64,000 nt of DNA from Acidobacteriota bacterium (GTDB lineage: Bacteria; Acidobacteriota; Blastocatellia; Pyrinomonadales; Pyrinomonadaceae), in the NCBI GenBank assembly GCA_019239425.1, contig JAFAZX010000081.1, positions 1 through 64,000 on the forward strand. The letters run 5' to 3'. Positions 8,915 to 17,365 of the stretch are shown in pieces. The translations under genes were made by a program, and so were the position numbers. A model generated the notes under the pieces. It saw only the letters and a list, made by a program, of their open reading frames with translations, did no database searches and was not told the origin of the DNA. The first letter of the stretch is position 1. Every line of letters begins with the position of its first letter.

Positions 8915-10831
8915 TCAACGCGACGGCCGGAGCTGCCCGTACGCGTTCCCGGACTTCACCAGCTCGGCCCGCGCCGCCGTGATGAGCGCGCGCGAGCGGG
9001 CCGCCTGGCTCTTCAGATTACGCGCCTCGGCGACCGCGCGGTCGAAGTTTTTCTGCGCCGCCGCGTCGAACAGCTCTTCGAGGTCGAACTGCCCGAGCGC
9101 GTATTCGAGCGCCTCGGCCACGCCGGGGCCGACCTCTTCGCGCGCCTCGGGCGTGAACCGCGCGAGTGCGCCTTCGAACTTCTCGTCCTCGTTGAGCGCG
9201 GCCACCGCCGCCGCGAGCGCGTCCCACGCGCGCAGCGAGTCGAGCCGCATGGCGACCGTGGCCGTCATCAACGCGGCGCCCTCGCGCGCGTAGGTGGCGC
9301 GCTCGGTCTGCGCGGCCTGCGCGAAGGCCTCTTCGAGCAGCGCCGCCGTGCGCTGGCGCAGGCCCCGCCGCGCCGCAAGCTCTGCCGCCAGCGCGAAGCC
9401 GTAGGAGCGCAGCGCGGGCGTCACGTCCGCGCCGCGCGCGAGCGCCTCCGTCTTCTCGAACTCGTCCTCGTCTTCCTTGAAGGCCGTGCGCGCCGTCGCG
9501 ACCTTGAACGACTCGATAGCCGCGCGCGCGGCGCGCTGCACCTCCGGGTCTACGATCTCGTCGGCCACGCCGCGCGCCCTCGACCAGAGGTCACGCCGGG
9601 CGGCCGCCACGACGACCTCCAGGCGTGCGCGGTCGCGCGCGCCCGCGTCGTTCGCCCGGGCCGCCGCCTCGAGCAGTCTGGCGAGCGGGTCGGTCGGGTT
9701 CCGCGGCGAGAGGCTGCGCGTCTCCATCTTCGGGTCGAGCGCGTCGCGGCGCGCGAGCCCGATCTGCGAGGAGAGGCTCAACAACTTCGCCTGCAGCGCG
9801 TCGAGGTGGCGCGGGGAGTTCTGCTCGAAGAAGGGGAGCAGCCGGCCGATGGCGAAGTAGACCGCGGACGTGTCCCCTTGCGTCTTGGATTCGAGCGAAG
9901 CGCGCAGGAGGATGGCGGCGGCCGAGTCGAAGAAGACCTCGCGCGTGTGCGCGGAGACCGCCTCCGCCGGGGCCTCCGAAGCGTCGGCCGTTTCGCCGAT
10001 GGAGCGGAAGCCCACGGAGCCGTCCGCGTTGACGGCCACGAGCAGGCGCGGCGTGAGCACGTACGAAGAGAGCATGAGTACGTCGTTGCCGCCCGCGTCG
10101 CGGCGCGCGCGGGTCGCCGCCAGCAGTTGCAGGAAGAGACGGTCGGCCTCTTCGGGCGCGCCCGCGCGGAGCCTGATCAGGAATTCGACGAGCGCGCCGT
10201 TCACGCCGCTTTGCAGCGCGGGCGTGGCGACGCGCGCGGCCTCCGCGTAAGAGCCGTCGTCCGCGAGCGTCGAGGCGAGCGAGAGCCTCTGGCCGTCGCG
10301 CGTGAAGGCGTCGGCCGGGCCGATGCCGGCGCCGCCCCCTTCATCCTTCGGCTCTTCGACGCGCCTGCGCGCGAGCCAGTCCGTGATGGCGCCGAGCCAG
10401 GCGTCGGCCATGCGCGGGTCGTGCTGCGCGGCGGCGCCGAGCACCCCCTCGCGCGTGCCCGTGAAGCGCTCGGGCAGGTCGCCGTAAGGGCCGCCTTCCT
10501 GCTCCTGCTTGAACTCCGCCTCGTCAGCCTCGGTGGCCGCCTCCCACGCCCGCGCGAAGGTCGAGCGCGCGGTCTGTTCGTCCGCGCCCCAGAGCGCGTC
10601 GGCCGTGAACGTCAGGACGGCGGCGCGCCGGGCGGGGTCTTCCAGAGCCTTCGCCTGGCCCGCGACTTCGAGCAGCACGGCGACGGCCTTCCGGCGAGAG
10701 CGCTCCGCCTCGCGCGTGACTTTGGACTGCGGGGGCTGAGGCGCGCGGGCGCGCTTCTGCGCGAACGCGCAGGGCGCGCACCACAGCAGCAGCGCGAGCG
10801 CGAGTCGAACGTGGCGGGGCGTGCTGCTCAT
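8915..10831 (-). CDS. Secreted alpha-helical protein of unknown function (638 aa)
   Basis: The frame is open further upstream, but ATG at 10831 begins with a clean signal peptide (ALALLLWCAPCAFAQ) and is chosen; the upstream part reads through a palindromic repeat. The mature chain is rich in Ala, Arg, Glu and helix-forming segments with TPR/solenoid character (for example EQTARSTFARAWEAATEADE). I find no catalytic motif. It resembles large periplasmic helical-repeat proteins that are common in Acidobacteriota, a comparison of style rather than homology. It stands between ruvB and yihY in the same direction. Confidence 0.7.
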   Translation of the reverse strand: MSSTPRHVRLALALLLWCAPCAFAQKRARAPQPPQSKVTREAERSRRKAVAVLLEVAGQAKALEDPARRAAVLTFTADALWGADEQTARSTFARAWEAATEADEAEFKQEQEGGPYGDLPERFTGTREGVLGAAAQHDPRMADAWLGAITDWLARRRVEEPKDEGGGAGIGPADAFTRDGQRLSLASTLADDGSYAEAARVATPALQSGVNGALVEFLIRLRAGAPEEADRLFLQLLAATRARRDAGGNDVLMLSSYVLTPRLLVAVNADGSVGFRSIGETADASEAPAEAVSAHTREVFFDSAAAILLRASLESKTQGDTSAVYFAIGRLLPFFEQNSPRHLDALQAKLLSLSSQIGLARRDALDPKMETRSLSPRNPTDPLARLLEAAARANDAGARDRARLEVVVAAARRDLWSRARGVADEIVDPEVQRAARAAIESFKVATARTAFKEDEDEFEKTEALARGADVTPALRSYGFALAAELAARRGLRQRTAALLEEAFAQAAQTERATYAREGAALMTATVAMRLDSLRAWDALAAAVAALNEDEKFEGALARFTPEAREEVGPGVAEALEYALGQFDLEELFDAAAQKNFDRAVAEARNLKSQAARSRALITAARAELVKSGNAYGQLRPSR

Positions 10832-10881
10832 GGTGCGTGACAGCCTATTGCAGTTTGCAGTCGAGTGTAAGCGGGAGCGAT

Positions 10882-10953
10882 TTAACACAGAGGCACAGAG
10901 GCACAGCTTCTTGAGATAAGACTCGAAGCTGTGTCTCTGTGCCTCTGTGTTAA
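10882..10953. repeat. Palindromic intergenic repeat, CACAGAGG type
   Basis: The 29-nt arms 10882-10910 and 10925-10953 pair with one mismatch around a 14-nt loop. The arm is built from tandem copies of the 8-nt word CACAGAGG. It lies between ruvB and the secreted 638-aa protein gene and could act as a terminator or processing hairpin. Confidence 0.88.
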
Positions 10954-10995
10954 AAGCAAACTTCATAGCCACCCGGATGAAAACGCTTAAGGCCT

Positions 10996-12045
10996 CTACG
11001 CGTCGAAGAGTCCGGGGCGCGCGGCCGGCGCGGCGCGCGGCGGCTCGATGCCAAAGTGTTCGTAGGCGAGGCGCGTGGCGGCGCGCCCGCGCGGCGTGCG
11101 GTTGAGGAAGCCGATCTGAATCAGGTAAGGCTCGATGATCTCTTCGATGGAGTCCTTCTCCTCCTGCAGGGCGGCGGACATGTGGTTAAGCCCGACGGGG
11201 CCGCCCTCGTGCTGTTGAATAATCATCAGCAGGAGCTTCCTGTCCATCTCGTCGAGCCCGAACGTGTCGACCTCCATGCGGTTGAGCGCGTCGTCGGCGA
11301 TCTCCTTCGTGATGCGCCCCGAGTGCTCGACCTCGGCGTAGTCCCTCACGCGCCGGAGCAGGCGGTTCGCGATGCGCGGCGTGCCGCGCGCGCGCCGCGC
11401 GATCTCTCTCGCGCCGGCCTCGTCCACCTCCGTGCCGAGTATCTCGGCCGAGCGGCGGACGATGAGGGCGAGTTCGTCGTGCGTGTAGAAGTTGAGGTGG
11501 AAGACGATGCCGAAGCGCCCGCGCAGGGGGGCGGTGATGAGTCCCGGCCTCGTCGTCGCGCCGACGAGGGTGAACTTCGGCAGGTCTAACTTGATGGAGC
11601 GCGCGGCCGTGCCCTGCCCGATCATGATGTCGAGCTGGTAGTCCTCCATCGCGGGGTACAAGACCTCCTCGATGGCGGGCGACATGCGGTGTATCTCGTC
11701 GATGAAGAGGACGTCGCCCTCCTGGAGGTTGGTGAGGAGCGCGGCGAGGTCGCCCGGCTTCTCGATGACGGGGCCGGCGGTCGAGCGCAGCTCGGCGCCC
11801 ATCTCGTTGGCGATGATGTTCGAGAGAGTGGTCTTCCCCAACCCCGGCGGCCCCGTGAGCAGGACGTGGTCGAGCGCCTCCCGCCGCTGGCGCGCGGCGC
11901 GGATGTAGATGCCGAGGTTCTCGGTCGCGCGCTTCTGCCCGATGTACTCGCCGAGCCGCGCAGGGCGCAGGCTCAGCTCGAACTGCCGCTCGTCGTCCAA
12001 CGGCCCCCGCTCGCGCACGTTGCCGGGTTGGAGTTCTTCAGACAT
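10996..12045 (-). CDS. ruvB: Holliday junction branch migration ATPase RuvB
   Basis: 349 aa, full length. Walker A GPPGLGKTTL, Walker B with DEIHRM, sensor VGATTRPGLITAPLRGRFG, and the C-terminal winged helix ending NRTPRGRAATRLAYEHFG are all present. RuvB hexamers pump DNA through the RuvA-bound junction during recombination repair. It lies 81 nt downstream of ruvA; the gap is filled by a palindromic repeat. ruvC is not in the window. Confidence 0.98.
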   Translation of the reverse strand: MSEELQPGNVRERGPLDDERQFELSLRPARLGEYIGQKRATENLGIYIRAARQRREALDHVLLTGPPGLGKTTLSNIIANEMGAELRSTAGPVIEKPGDLAALLTNLQEGDVLFIDEIHRMSPAIEEVLYPAMEDYQLDIMIGQGTAARSIKLDLPKFTLVGATTRPGLITAPLRGRFGIVFHLNFYTHDELALIVRRSAEILGTEVDEAGAREIARRARGTPRIANRLLRRVRDYAEVEHSGRITKEIADDALNRMEVDTFGLDEMDRKLLLMIIQQHEGGPVGLNHMSAALQEEKDSIEEIIEPYLIQIGFLNRTPRGRAATRLAYEHFGIEPPRAAPAARPGLFDA

Positions 12046-12049
12046 AACG

Positions 12050-12117
12050 AATGGTGAATGATAAATGGTGAATAGTAAATGGAGCTTTTATCTATTCACC
12101 ATTTACCATTCACCATT
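12050..12117. repeat. Palindromic intergenic repeat, AATGGTGAAT type
   Basis: The 26-nt arms 12050-12075 and 12092-12117 pair with one mismatch. It uses the same tandem word as the element downstream of queA, so these two are related copies. It fills the gap between ruvA and ruvB. Confidence 0.88.
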
Positions 12118-12126
12118 TACTAACCG

Positions 12127-12750
12127 TCATCCTTTCGACAACTGGCGCAGGCTGCGGCGCAGCAGCGTCTCGACCGAGAGGTCGCCGCCCTCCTGGATCG
12201 AGTTCGTGATGGCCTTCTCGGCGGCGGGCTTGGGGAAGCCGAGCTGGAGGAGCGCGGCGAGCGTGTCCTCGCGCAGGGCGTCTTCGGACTGCGCGAGGGC
12301 GGCGCCGCCGGCCTCGGCCTGCTCGTCGGGCGCGGGGCCGGAGAGCGCGGCCATCTTGTCGCGCAGCTCGATGACGAGCCGCTCGGCCGTCTTGCGGCCC
12401 ACGCCCGGGATCGAAGTCAGGCGCGCGTAGTTGTTCTGCCGGATGGCCGTGACGATCTCGTCGGCGCTCATCCCCGAGAGCATCGCGACGGCCGACTTCG
12501 GCCCGATGCCGCTCACCGAGATGAGCAGCGTGAAGAGCTCGCGCTCTCGTAGCGTGCGGAAGCCGAAGAGCTGGAACGCCTCCTCGCGGACGTGCGTGTA
12601 GATTTGCAGGCGGACGGCGTCGCCGATCTCGCCCAGTTCGTAAAGGGTCGTGACGGGGATGGTCACATCGTAGCCGACGCCCCCGACGTCCACGACCACG
12701 CTGGTCGGCGGGTGCTTCGCCAGCAGTGTCCCGGAAAGGTGTGCAATCAT
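12127..12750 (-). CDS. ruvA: Holliday junction-binding protein RuvA
   Basis: 207 aa, typical length. The N-terminal OB fold begins MIAHLSGTL, helix-hairpin-helix motifs are seen at ISVSGIGPKSAVAMLSG and LTSIPGVGRKTAERLVIEL, and domain III (ALLQLGFPKPAAEKAI) contacts RuvB. An Ala/Gln/Glu-rich linker joins domains II and III. No clear ribosome site precedes the ATG. It is transcribed on the minus strand with ruvB following. Confidence 0.97.
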   Translation of the reverse strand: MIAHLSGTLLAKHPPTSVVVDVGGVGYDVTIPVTTLYELGEIGDAVRLQIYTHVREEAFQLFGFRTLRERELFTLLISVSGIGPKSAVAMLSGMSADEIVTAIRQNNYARLTSIPGVGRKTAERLVIELRDKMAALSGPAPDEQAEAGGAALAQSEDALREDTLAALLQLGFPKPAAEKAITNSIQEGGDLSVETLLRRSLRQLSKG

Positions 12751-12841
12751 GCTTTACATGCTTTGACGAGAGAAGGAATTTCGGGAGCGCCTCACGTTCT
12801 CCGCGATTTTAGATGAACCGCCGACGGTCGGCAACGAGAGA

Positions 12842-12920
12842 AAGGATGAAGGCGGAAGGATGAGAAGGATGAAGGTCAGACCCTCTCCCCTTCATCCTTC
12901 ATCCTTCCGCCTTCATCCTT
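12842..12920. repeat. Palindromic intergenic repeat, GGATGAAGG type
   Basis: The left arm 12842-12875 and right arm 12889-12920 pair over about 32 bp with a 2-nt bulge. The right arm ends at the TAA stop of the secreted SH3-like gene, so the element probably ends that transcript before ruvA. Confidence 0.88.
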
Positions 12921-13605
12921 ACCGCTTGCGGCGGTACACCCCGTCAAACGTCACGTTGACGCCGCCGCACTGCTTGTTGTCGGAGACGACGAGGTAGGAG
13001 CCGACGAGGCGCAGCGTCGCCTGACAGTCTTCGGGGTCTGCGCCGAGCTTGAGGACGTTGTAGGAGGGCTCGGCCTCGCCGGAGAGTTCGCCGACGTGGA
13101 CGTTCTCGGGGTTGACCCCCATCCACGTCGCGTCGCCGGCGACGCTCAGCGCGCCCGCGCGCCGGCCGGGCTTCAGGCGCACCTCGTTCCGGTAGAAGTT
13201 CCACGTCCCGAGCCACGCCGCGAGCGGGATCGGGTCTACGAACTCGGCGCGCAGGAGCATGTTCGCCGGGAGCCAGCCGACCGTCTCCGGGCCGCGCGCC
13301 GGCTGATACCAGGCGCAGACCCATTCGCCGAACGTGCGCGAGGTCAGCACCTCGTCGCCCGGTATCAAGTAGGCCTTCTGCCTGCACCTCGCGGCCGGGC
13401 TCGGGCAGCCCTCCTCCTCGCCGTAGAAGTATGCGCGCGCGCCCTTCTCGCCCTGCACGCGCGCCAGCCCGAACTCCTTCGAGTCGCGCGTGAACGCCCC
13501 GTTCCGGCACCAGTTCGCGGGGTCGCTCGTCGCCTCCTGCGCACGCGCGCCCGCAACGAACACGACCAGCAGCAGAATGGTTAAGCTCAGCAGAGTCCTC
13601 TTCAT
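12919..13605 (-). CDS. Secreted protein with an SH3-like segment, unknown function
   Basis: About 228 aa. Two ATG codons in tandem (13608 and 13605) follow AAGAGAG; 13605 has the better spacing. Residues 1-22 form a signal peptide (LLLVVFVAGARAQ). The middle segment, with DEVLTSRTFGEWVCAWYQ and ETVGWLPANML, looks like a bacterial SH3b-type beta barrel. The C-terminal part is strand-rich and has several Cys. The start lies 8 nt after the stop of the WD40-Roc-phosphoesterase gene, so the two are co-transcribed. Whether they work together is unknown, since one is exported and the other appears cytoplasmic. Confidence 0.72.
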   Translation of the reverse strand: MKRTLLSLTILLLVVFVAGARAQEATSDPANWCRNGAFTRDSKEFGLARVQGEKGARAYFYGEEEGCPSPAARCRQKAYLIPGDEVLTSRTFGEWVCAWYQPARGPETVGWLPANMLLRAEFVDPIPLAAWLGTWNFYRNEVRLKPGRRAGALSVAGDATWMGVNPENVHVGELSGEAEPSYNVLKLGADPEDCQATLRLVGSYLVVSDNKQCGGVNVTFDGVYRRKR

Positions 13606-13613
13606 CATCTCTC

Positions 13614-16600
13614 TTAAGATAGCCCAAGTTGGTAAAAAGTTTTCTTCGCCGTGGGGGCGTCGCCATTCCAGACGGCCCAGCCCTCCCAAGCCCCGCCGCC
13701 TTTGCGCAGGCAGCGCGTGTGGATTTTGACGGTGCCGTGGTCGCGCGCGATCTCGAGCAGGTTGTAGAGGCGCGGGGTCGCTTCGGGGCGCTCGCGCGCG
13801 GGCGCGCCGAACGAGCCGGCCCCGGCCACGTGAACCTGCTTCGGGTGCGTGTAGCCGACGAGGTCGGCGCGCTCTTCGTGGACGTGGCCGTGCAGCACGA
13901 GCCGGACGTTCGCCTGCCGAAGTTGCTGCATGAAGGCGTCCTCGACGATCTTCTCGTTGCCGGTCACGGGGTGGTGCCAGACGGCCACGCGGAGCAGAGG
14001 CGCGCCCTTGCCTTTCTGAGCCGCGACCTGCTGGTCGGCCTTATCGAGGGCGCGCGCGAGCGCCTCCTCGTTGATGCCCGCGCGTGCGGGGAAGTGCTCG
14101 TCAATCTCCCAGGCGGAGTTGAAGGCGAGGAACTGGAGGCCGGTCTCCGGGAAGAAGTAGGGGATGCCCTGTTCGGCCGCGGCCAGAGGGTACTCGAGCT
14201 GGAAGAGGGGGTGGTAGAAGAAGCGCGAGAAGTTGCCGAAACGCCGCGGGTACAGCTCCTCATTGCGCACGAGATAGCCGCTCCCCTCCTGTTTGTAAGT
14301 TCCGTCCCCGAGCCGCGCCGCGTTCACCTGCCTGCCCATCTTGAAGTCGTAGACGCCCGGCTCGTCCCAGGAGAGGTCGTGGTTGCCGGGCACGACGACG
14401 CAGCGCTGCGCGGTCAGCTCGAACGCTTCGATGAGGCCGGAGGTGAACTGGTGCGCGGCCTCGAACTCTCCTTGCGTCGCGCGGTTGGTGAGGTCGCCCG
14501 AGATGACGAGGTAGTCGAGCCGCTCGAAGCCGAGGCCGCCGGACGCGTCTTTAATATCCGCAACGAGCGGGCGCAGGCTCTTCCGCACGTCGGCCTCTTC
14601 GCCGAAGTGCAGGTCGGATAGGTGCAGCACGCGCAGCGGCGCGTCCGCGCTCAGCTCCTCGTCCGTCTGTTTGAAGAACTGCTTGACGGCCTGCGCGGCC
14701 CTGCGCACGTTCTCCTCGACCTTCGTCCGGAGCGCGACGGTGCGGAGCTCTAAGGCCGGGTCGAGCTGCCGCGCCTTGGTCGCCCCGGCGGCAAGGCTCG
14801 TGCGGTGGTCGCACTTGACGCAGCCGATGTCCGACTCGCCGCGCGCGATGCGCTCGCGCACGTCCCCTTCGGCGAACTGGTAGCCGCAGTTAGCGCACGC
14901 CATCTCGATGTGCTCGGTGATCTCCACGTCGTGGCGGCGCAGGTGGTCTTCGACGAAGCTGATGAAGAGGTCGCGCGTCGGCCGGGGCGTCCGCTCTTCG
15001 AAGTAGACGTCGATGTGCGCGAAGCCGCGGCCGCGCTCGACCTTGCGCAAGCCACAGGCGCCGCGGCCCGCGGCCTCGAACTCGGCGCGGTCTTCCCAGA
15101 GGCGCACGCGCCCGAAGTCCTTCGAGATGACGAGCCAGGCGACGAGCGAGGCGTAGATGTTATCGACCGCGCCGGAGAAGTCGTAGTAGAGCGAGACCGA
15201 GTGCGGGAGCGCCGCGCCGGTCTCCTTCTCGGTCGGGCGGAAGAGGGAGGGGAAGATGAGCAGCCCCTCGTGCCGGAAGCAGACGCCGTGCTCGACGAGG
15301 AGCTGGACGACGCACTCCAGGACGACGCGCTCCTGCGAGCGCGGCAGGCGCGTCTCGTCCTTCATGCCGGGCAGCGGCACGTCGGGCGCGGCGGTCTGCT
15401 TCTCTTCGAGCGCGGGCACGCCGCGCGCGTTGTTGCGCGCCGCGAGGATGAGCGAGCCGGCGTAGCGCTCGATCTCCTCGACGCGGAGCACGAGCACGCG
15501 CTCGCCCGTCGCGAGGCGCGTGTAGGCGATGACGCCCTGCGTTGCTAACTGCTCGGCCACGGCCGTCACCGCCGCCGGGTCGAACGCATCAGGACTCGCT
15601 TCACGAATCGTCTTCTCTAACTCGCCGAGGAAGAGGACGACCTGCCCCTCTTCCTTGCGCCGGTCAATCTCGTCGCGGATGCGCTGGAAGAGTTCCGGCC
15701 GGCTCGTCTTCGCCAGAGAGTCCCAGTCTATCTCGTCGGCAATCAGCTCGCGCAGCTCCTCTATCCCGCGCCCGTTCATCGCACTCGTCTCGACGTAAGC
15801 CTTAAAGCCGCACGTCGCGCGCAGACGTTCGAGCGCCGCCTTGTTAACCACGTCGCTCTGCTCATCGAGCTTCGCCCCGACGAGCAGCTTCACCGCGCGC
15901 CGCGTGCCCAACTGCTTATCGAGCCGCTTCACCCAACCCTCAACTTCCTCAAAAGCCGTCTGCCCGCGCGTCGGGTCGAGCAGCACGAGCGCCAGCGTCG
16001 TGTCGTGCAGGAACAACTGATGGACTAACCTGTACTCCTCCTGCCCGCCCAAGTCCCACAACACCACGTCCCGCCGCTGTCCCTCCGGAGCCTTCGCCTT
16101 CTCGCCCAACTGCTCTGGCTCCATCTTCCAGAACCGCATCCCGTGAGTCGAACCATGCTCCTCGTCCCTCGGATACCTGTCCTCCGCCAGCCTCATTGCC
16201 AGACAAGACTTTCCCACATTACTCTCCCCAATAAACACCACCTTCGCACTCGTGTACTTGATAACCCTTTTGGTCGTGGTCGCATGTGAGAGTAGGGGGA
16301 AATCCAACTCGAAAACTTGAATGACCTCATCGCCATTGCCGATGGTAGCTAGCACAGGGAAGGTAGGGTGAAACGCAAGGTTGTGGAGGGGGTATGATGC
16401 CTTCGGCAATTTGCTTCTGATTTCAGCAGTTGTTTCCCATGTGTCGCAACGCCACAACCTGATTGTCTGATCCACGCTCGCCGAAGCTAGTAAGCGATCC
16501 CTGGCTGAAAAAGACGCCGCGAAGATGGAGTCTTTATGTCCCTCAAGTACATTAGTCAGAGTGCCCGTTGTCGCGTCCCAGATGTACACCTTATTGCTGG

Positions 16601-17246
16601 AGCATGTTGCGAGCATCAACGAGTCGCTAGTCCAAGCTATGTCCAGAATGTGGTTAGGGTGCCCTTGCAAAACGTGGAAAAGCTTTCCTGTCCGAGCGTC
16701 CCAGATTCGGCATGTGGCATCTTGAGACCCAGAGGTTAGAAGCTTCCCGTTGGGAGACCACTTTAAGCTGATGACGTTGGATGTGTGACCTTTTAATTGC
16801 TGCAAAGGTCTTCCGGTATTGAGATCCCATAACTGTACGGAATGGGCCTCCCCCGCAGTAGCCAGCCGCTCCCCGTCGGGTGACCAAGCTAGAGACTCTC
16901 CTCTTTTGGAGGATGTTCCCGCAAGCGTACGAATTACGTCTCCGTTTCGAGCGTAACAAAGTTCGACGTTCGCCATGTAGGATGAGATTGCTAGCATTTG
17001 CCCATCGGGCGACCAGACTGTGTTTCCGTGGAGGCGCCCACTACTTTTCACGGTCAGTCTTGGCTTGCCACTAGGAAAGCTCCAGAGCAGTACCTTACCC
17101 CTAGAGGTGGAGGCGAGCGTATCACCCGACGGCGACCAGCAAACTCGCAAAAACTTATTATTCGTAACCCGCATGGAGTGGAGCAGCTTAACGCCGCGGG
17201 GGTATTCGAGACCGGACAACTGCTTCTGGTCGTTCGTGTCGCTCAT
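13614..17246 (-). CDS. WD40 / Roc-like GTPase / COR-like / zinc ribbon / calcineurin-like phosphoesterase multidomain protein
   Basis: 1210 aa, apparently cytoplasmic (no signal or membrane segment). Residues about 25-315 hold WD40 blades, with repeated WSPDG and (L/I)WD motifs (LQLKGHTSNVISLKWSPNG; IWDARTG). Residues about 332-505 are a Roc/Rab-type GTPase: P-loop GESNVGKS (340-347), switch II DLGGQEE (398-404), an AKLD form of the NKxD motif (458-461), and ETSAMNG (486-492). Residues about 510-780 resemble a COR region. CANCGYQF and CVKCDH (784-813) make a zinc ribbon. Residues about 870-1205 are a metallophosphoesterase: HLSDLHFG, SGDLT, PGNHDLSW, WHHP and LHGHVHEE, with all metal ligands present. 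The layout of propeller sensor, NTP switch and nuclease or phosphatase effector fits regulated conflict or signalling proteins; that role is inference. DNA encoding the WD40 part has lower GC than the rest. Confidence 0.9.
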   Translation of the reverse strand: MSDTNDQKQLSGLEYPRGVKLLHSMRVTNNKFLRVCWSPSGDTLASTSRGKVLLWSFPSGKPRLTVKSSGRLHGNTVWSPDGQMLAISSYMANVELCYARNGDVIRTLAGTSSKRGESLAWSPDGERLATAGEAHSVQLWDLNTGRPLQQLKGHTSNVISLKWSPNGKLLTSGSQDATCRIWDARTGKLFHVLQGHPNHILDIAWTSDSLMLATCSSNKVYIWDATTGTLTNVLEGHKDSIFAASFSARDRLLASASVDQTIRLWRCDTWETTAEIRSKLPKASYPLHNLAFHPTFPVLATIGNGDEVIQVFELDFPLLSHATTTKRVIKYTSAKVVFIGESNVGKSCLAMRLAEDRYPRDEEHGSTHGMRFWKMEPEQLGEKAKAPEGQRRDVVLWDLGGQEEYRLVHQLFLHDTTLALVLLDPTRGQTAFEEVEGWVKRLDKQLGTRRAVKLLVGAKLDEQSDVVNKAALERLRATCGFKAYVETSAMNGRGIEELRELIADEIDWDSLAKTSRPELFQRIRDEIDRRKEEGQVVLFLGELEKTIREASPDAFDPAAVTAVAEQLATQGVIAYTRLATGERVLVLRVEEIERYAGSLILAARNNARGVPALEEKQTAAPDVPLPGMKDETRLPRSQERVVLECVVQLLVEHGVCFRHEGLLIFPSLFRPTEKETGAALPHSVSLYYDFSGAVDNIYASLVAWLVISKDFGRVRLWEDRAEFEAAGRGACGLRKVERGRGFAHIDVYFEERTPRPTRDLFISFVEDHLRRHDVEITEHIEMACANCGYQFAEGDVRERIARGESDIGCVKCDHRTSLAAGATKARQLDPALELRTVALRTKVEENVRRAAQAVKQFFKQTDEELSADAPLRVLHLSDLHFGEEADVRKSLRPLVADIKDASGGLGFERLDYLVISGDLTNRATQGEFEAAHQFTSGLIEAFELTAQRCVVVPGNHDLSWDEPGVYDFKMGRQVNAARLGDGTYKQEGSGYLVRNEELYPRRFGNFSRFFYHPLFQLEYPLAAAEQGIPYFFPETGLQFLAFNSAWEIDEHFPARAGINEEALARALDKADQQVAAQKGKGAPLLRVAVWHHPVTGNEKIVEDAFMQQLRQANVRLVLHGHVHEERADLVGYTHPKQVHVAGAGSFGAPARERPEATPRLYNLLEIARDHGTVKIHTRCLRKGGGAWEGWAVWNGDAPTAKKTFYQLGLS

Positions 17247-17300
17247 GACTGTTTCAACCTGCGTGGAGTGTAAGCGTGACGTACAGCGGCCCGCGACATC

Positions 17301-17330
17301 TTTCCGCGACGGAGTAGTTAGGGATATACT
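17301..17330 (+). promoter_or_regulatory. Possible rex promoter
   Basis: The -10-like TATACT (17325-17330) is preceded by a weak TTTCCG -35 (17301-17306) with an 18-nt spacer. It is 35 nt before the rex ATG in the 119-bp region shared with the divergent WD40-Roc gene. No TTGTGA-type Rex operator was recognised. Confidence 0.35.
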
Positions 17331-17365
17331 ACAGGTCGCTCTCCTCGGAAAAGGTTTTTTAAGGG

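Noticed and set aside
8696..10840. A 714-codon plus-strand frame opposite the secreted 638-aa gene
   Set aside because: Composition is the Arg/Glu-rich mirror of the minus-strand gene, with no signal peptide or domain; the minus-strand frame has a clean signal peptide.
12842..12920. Repeat clusters considered as possible CRISPR arrays
   Set aside because: They are inverted, not direct, repeats separated by one short loop; there are no unique spacers of equal length and no cas genes in the window.
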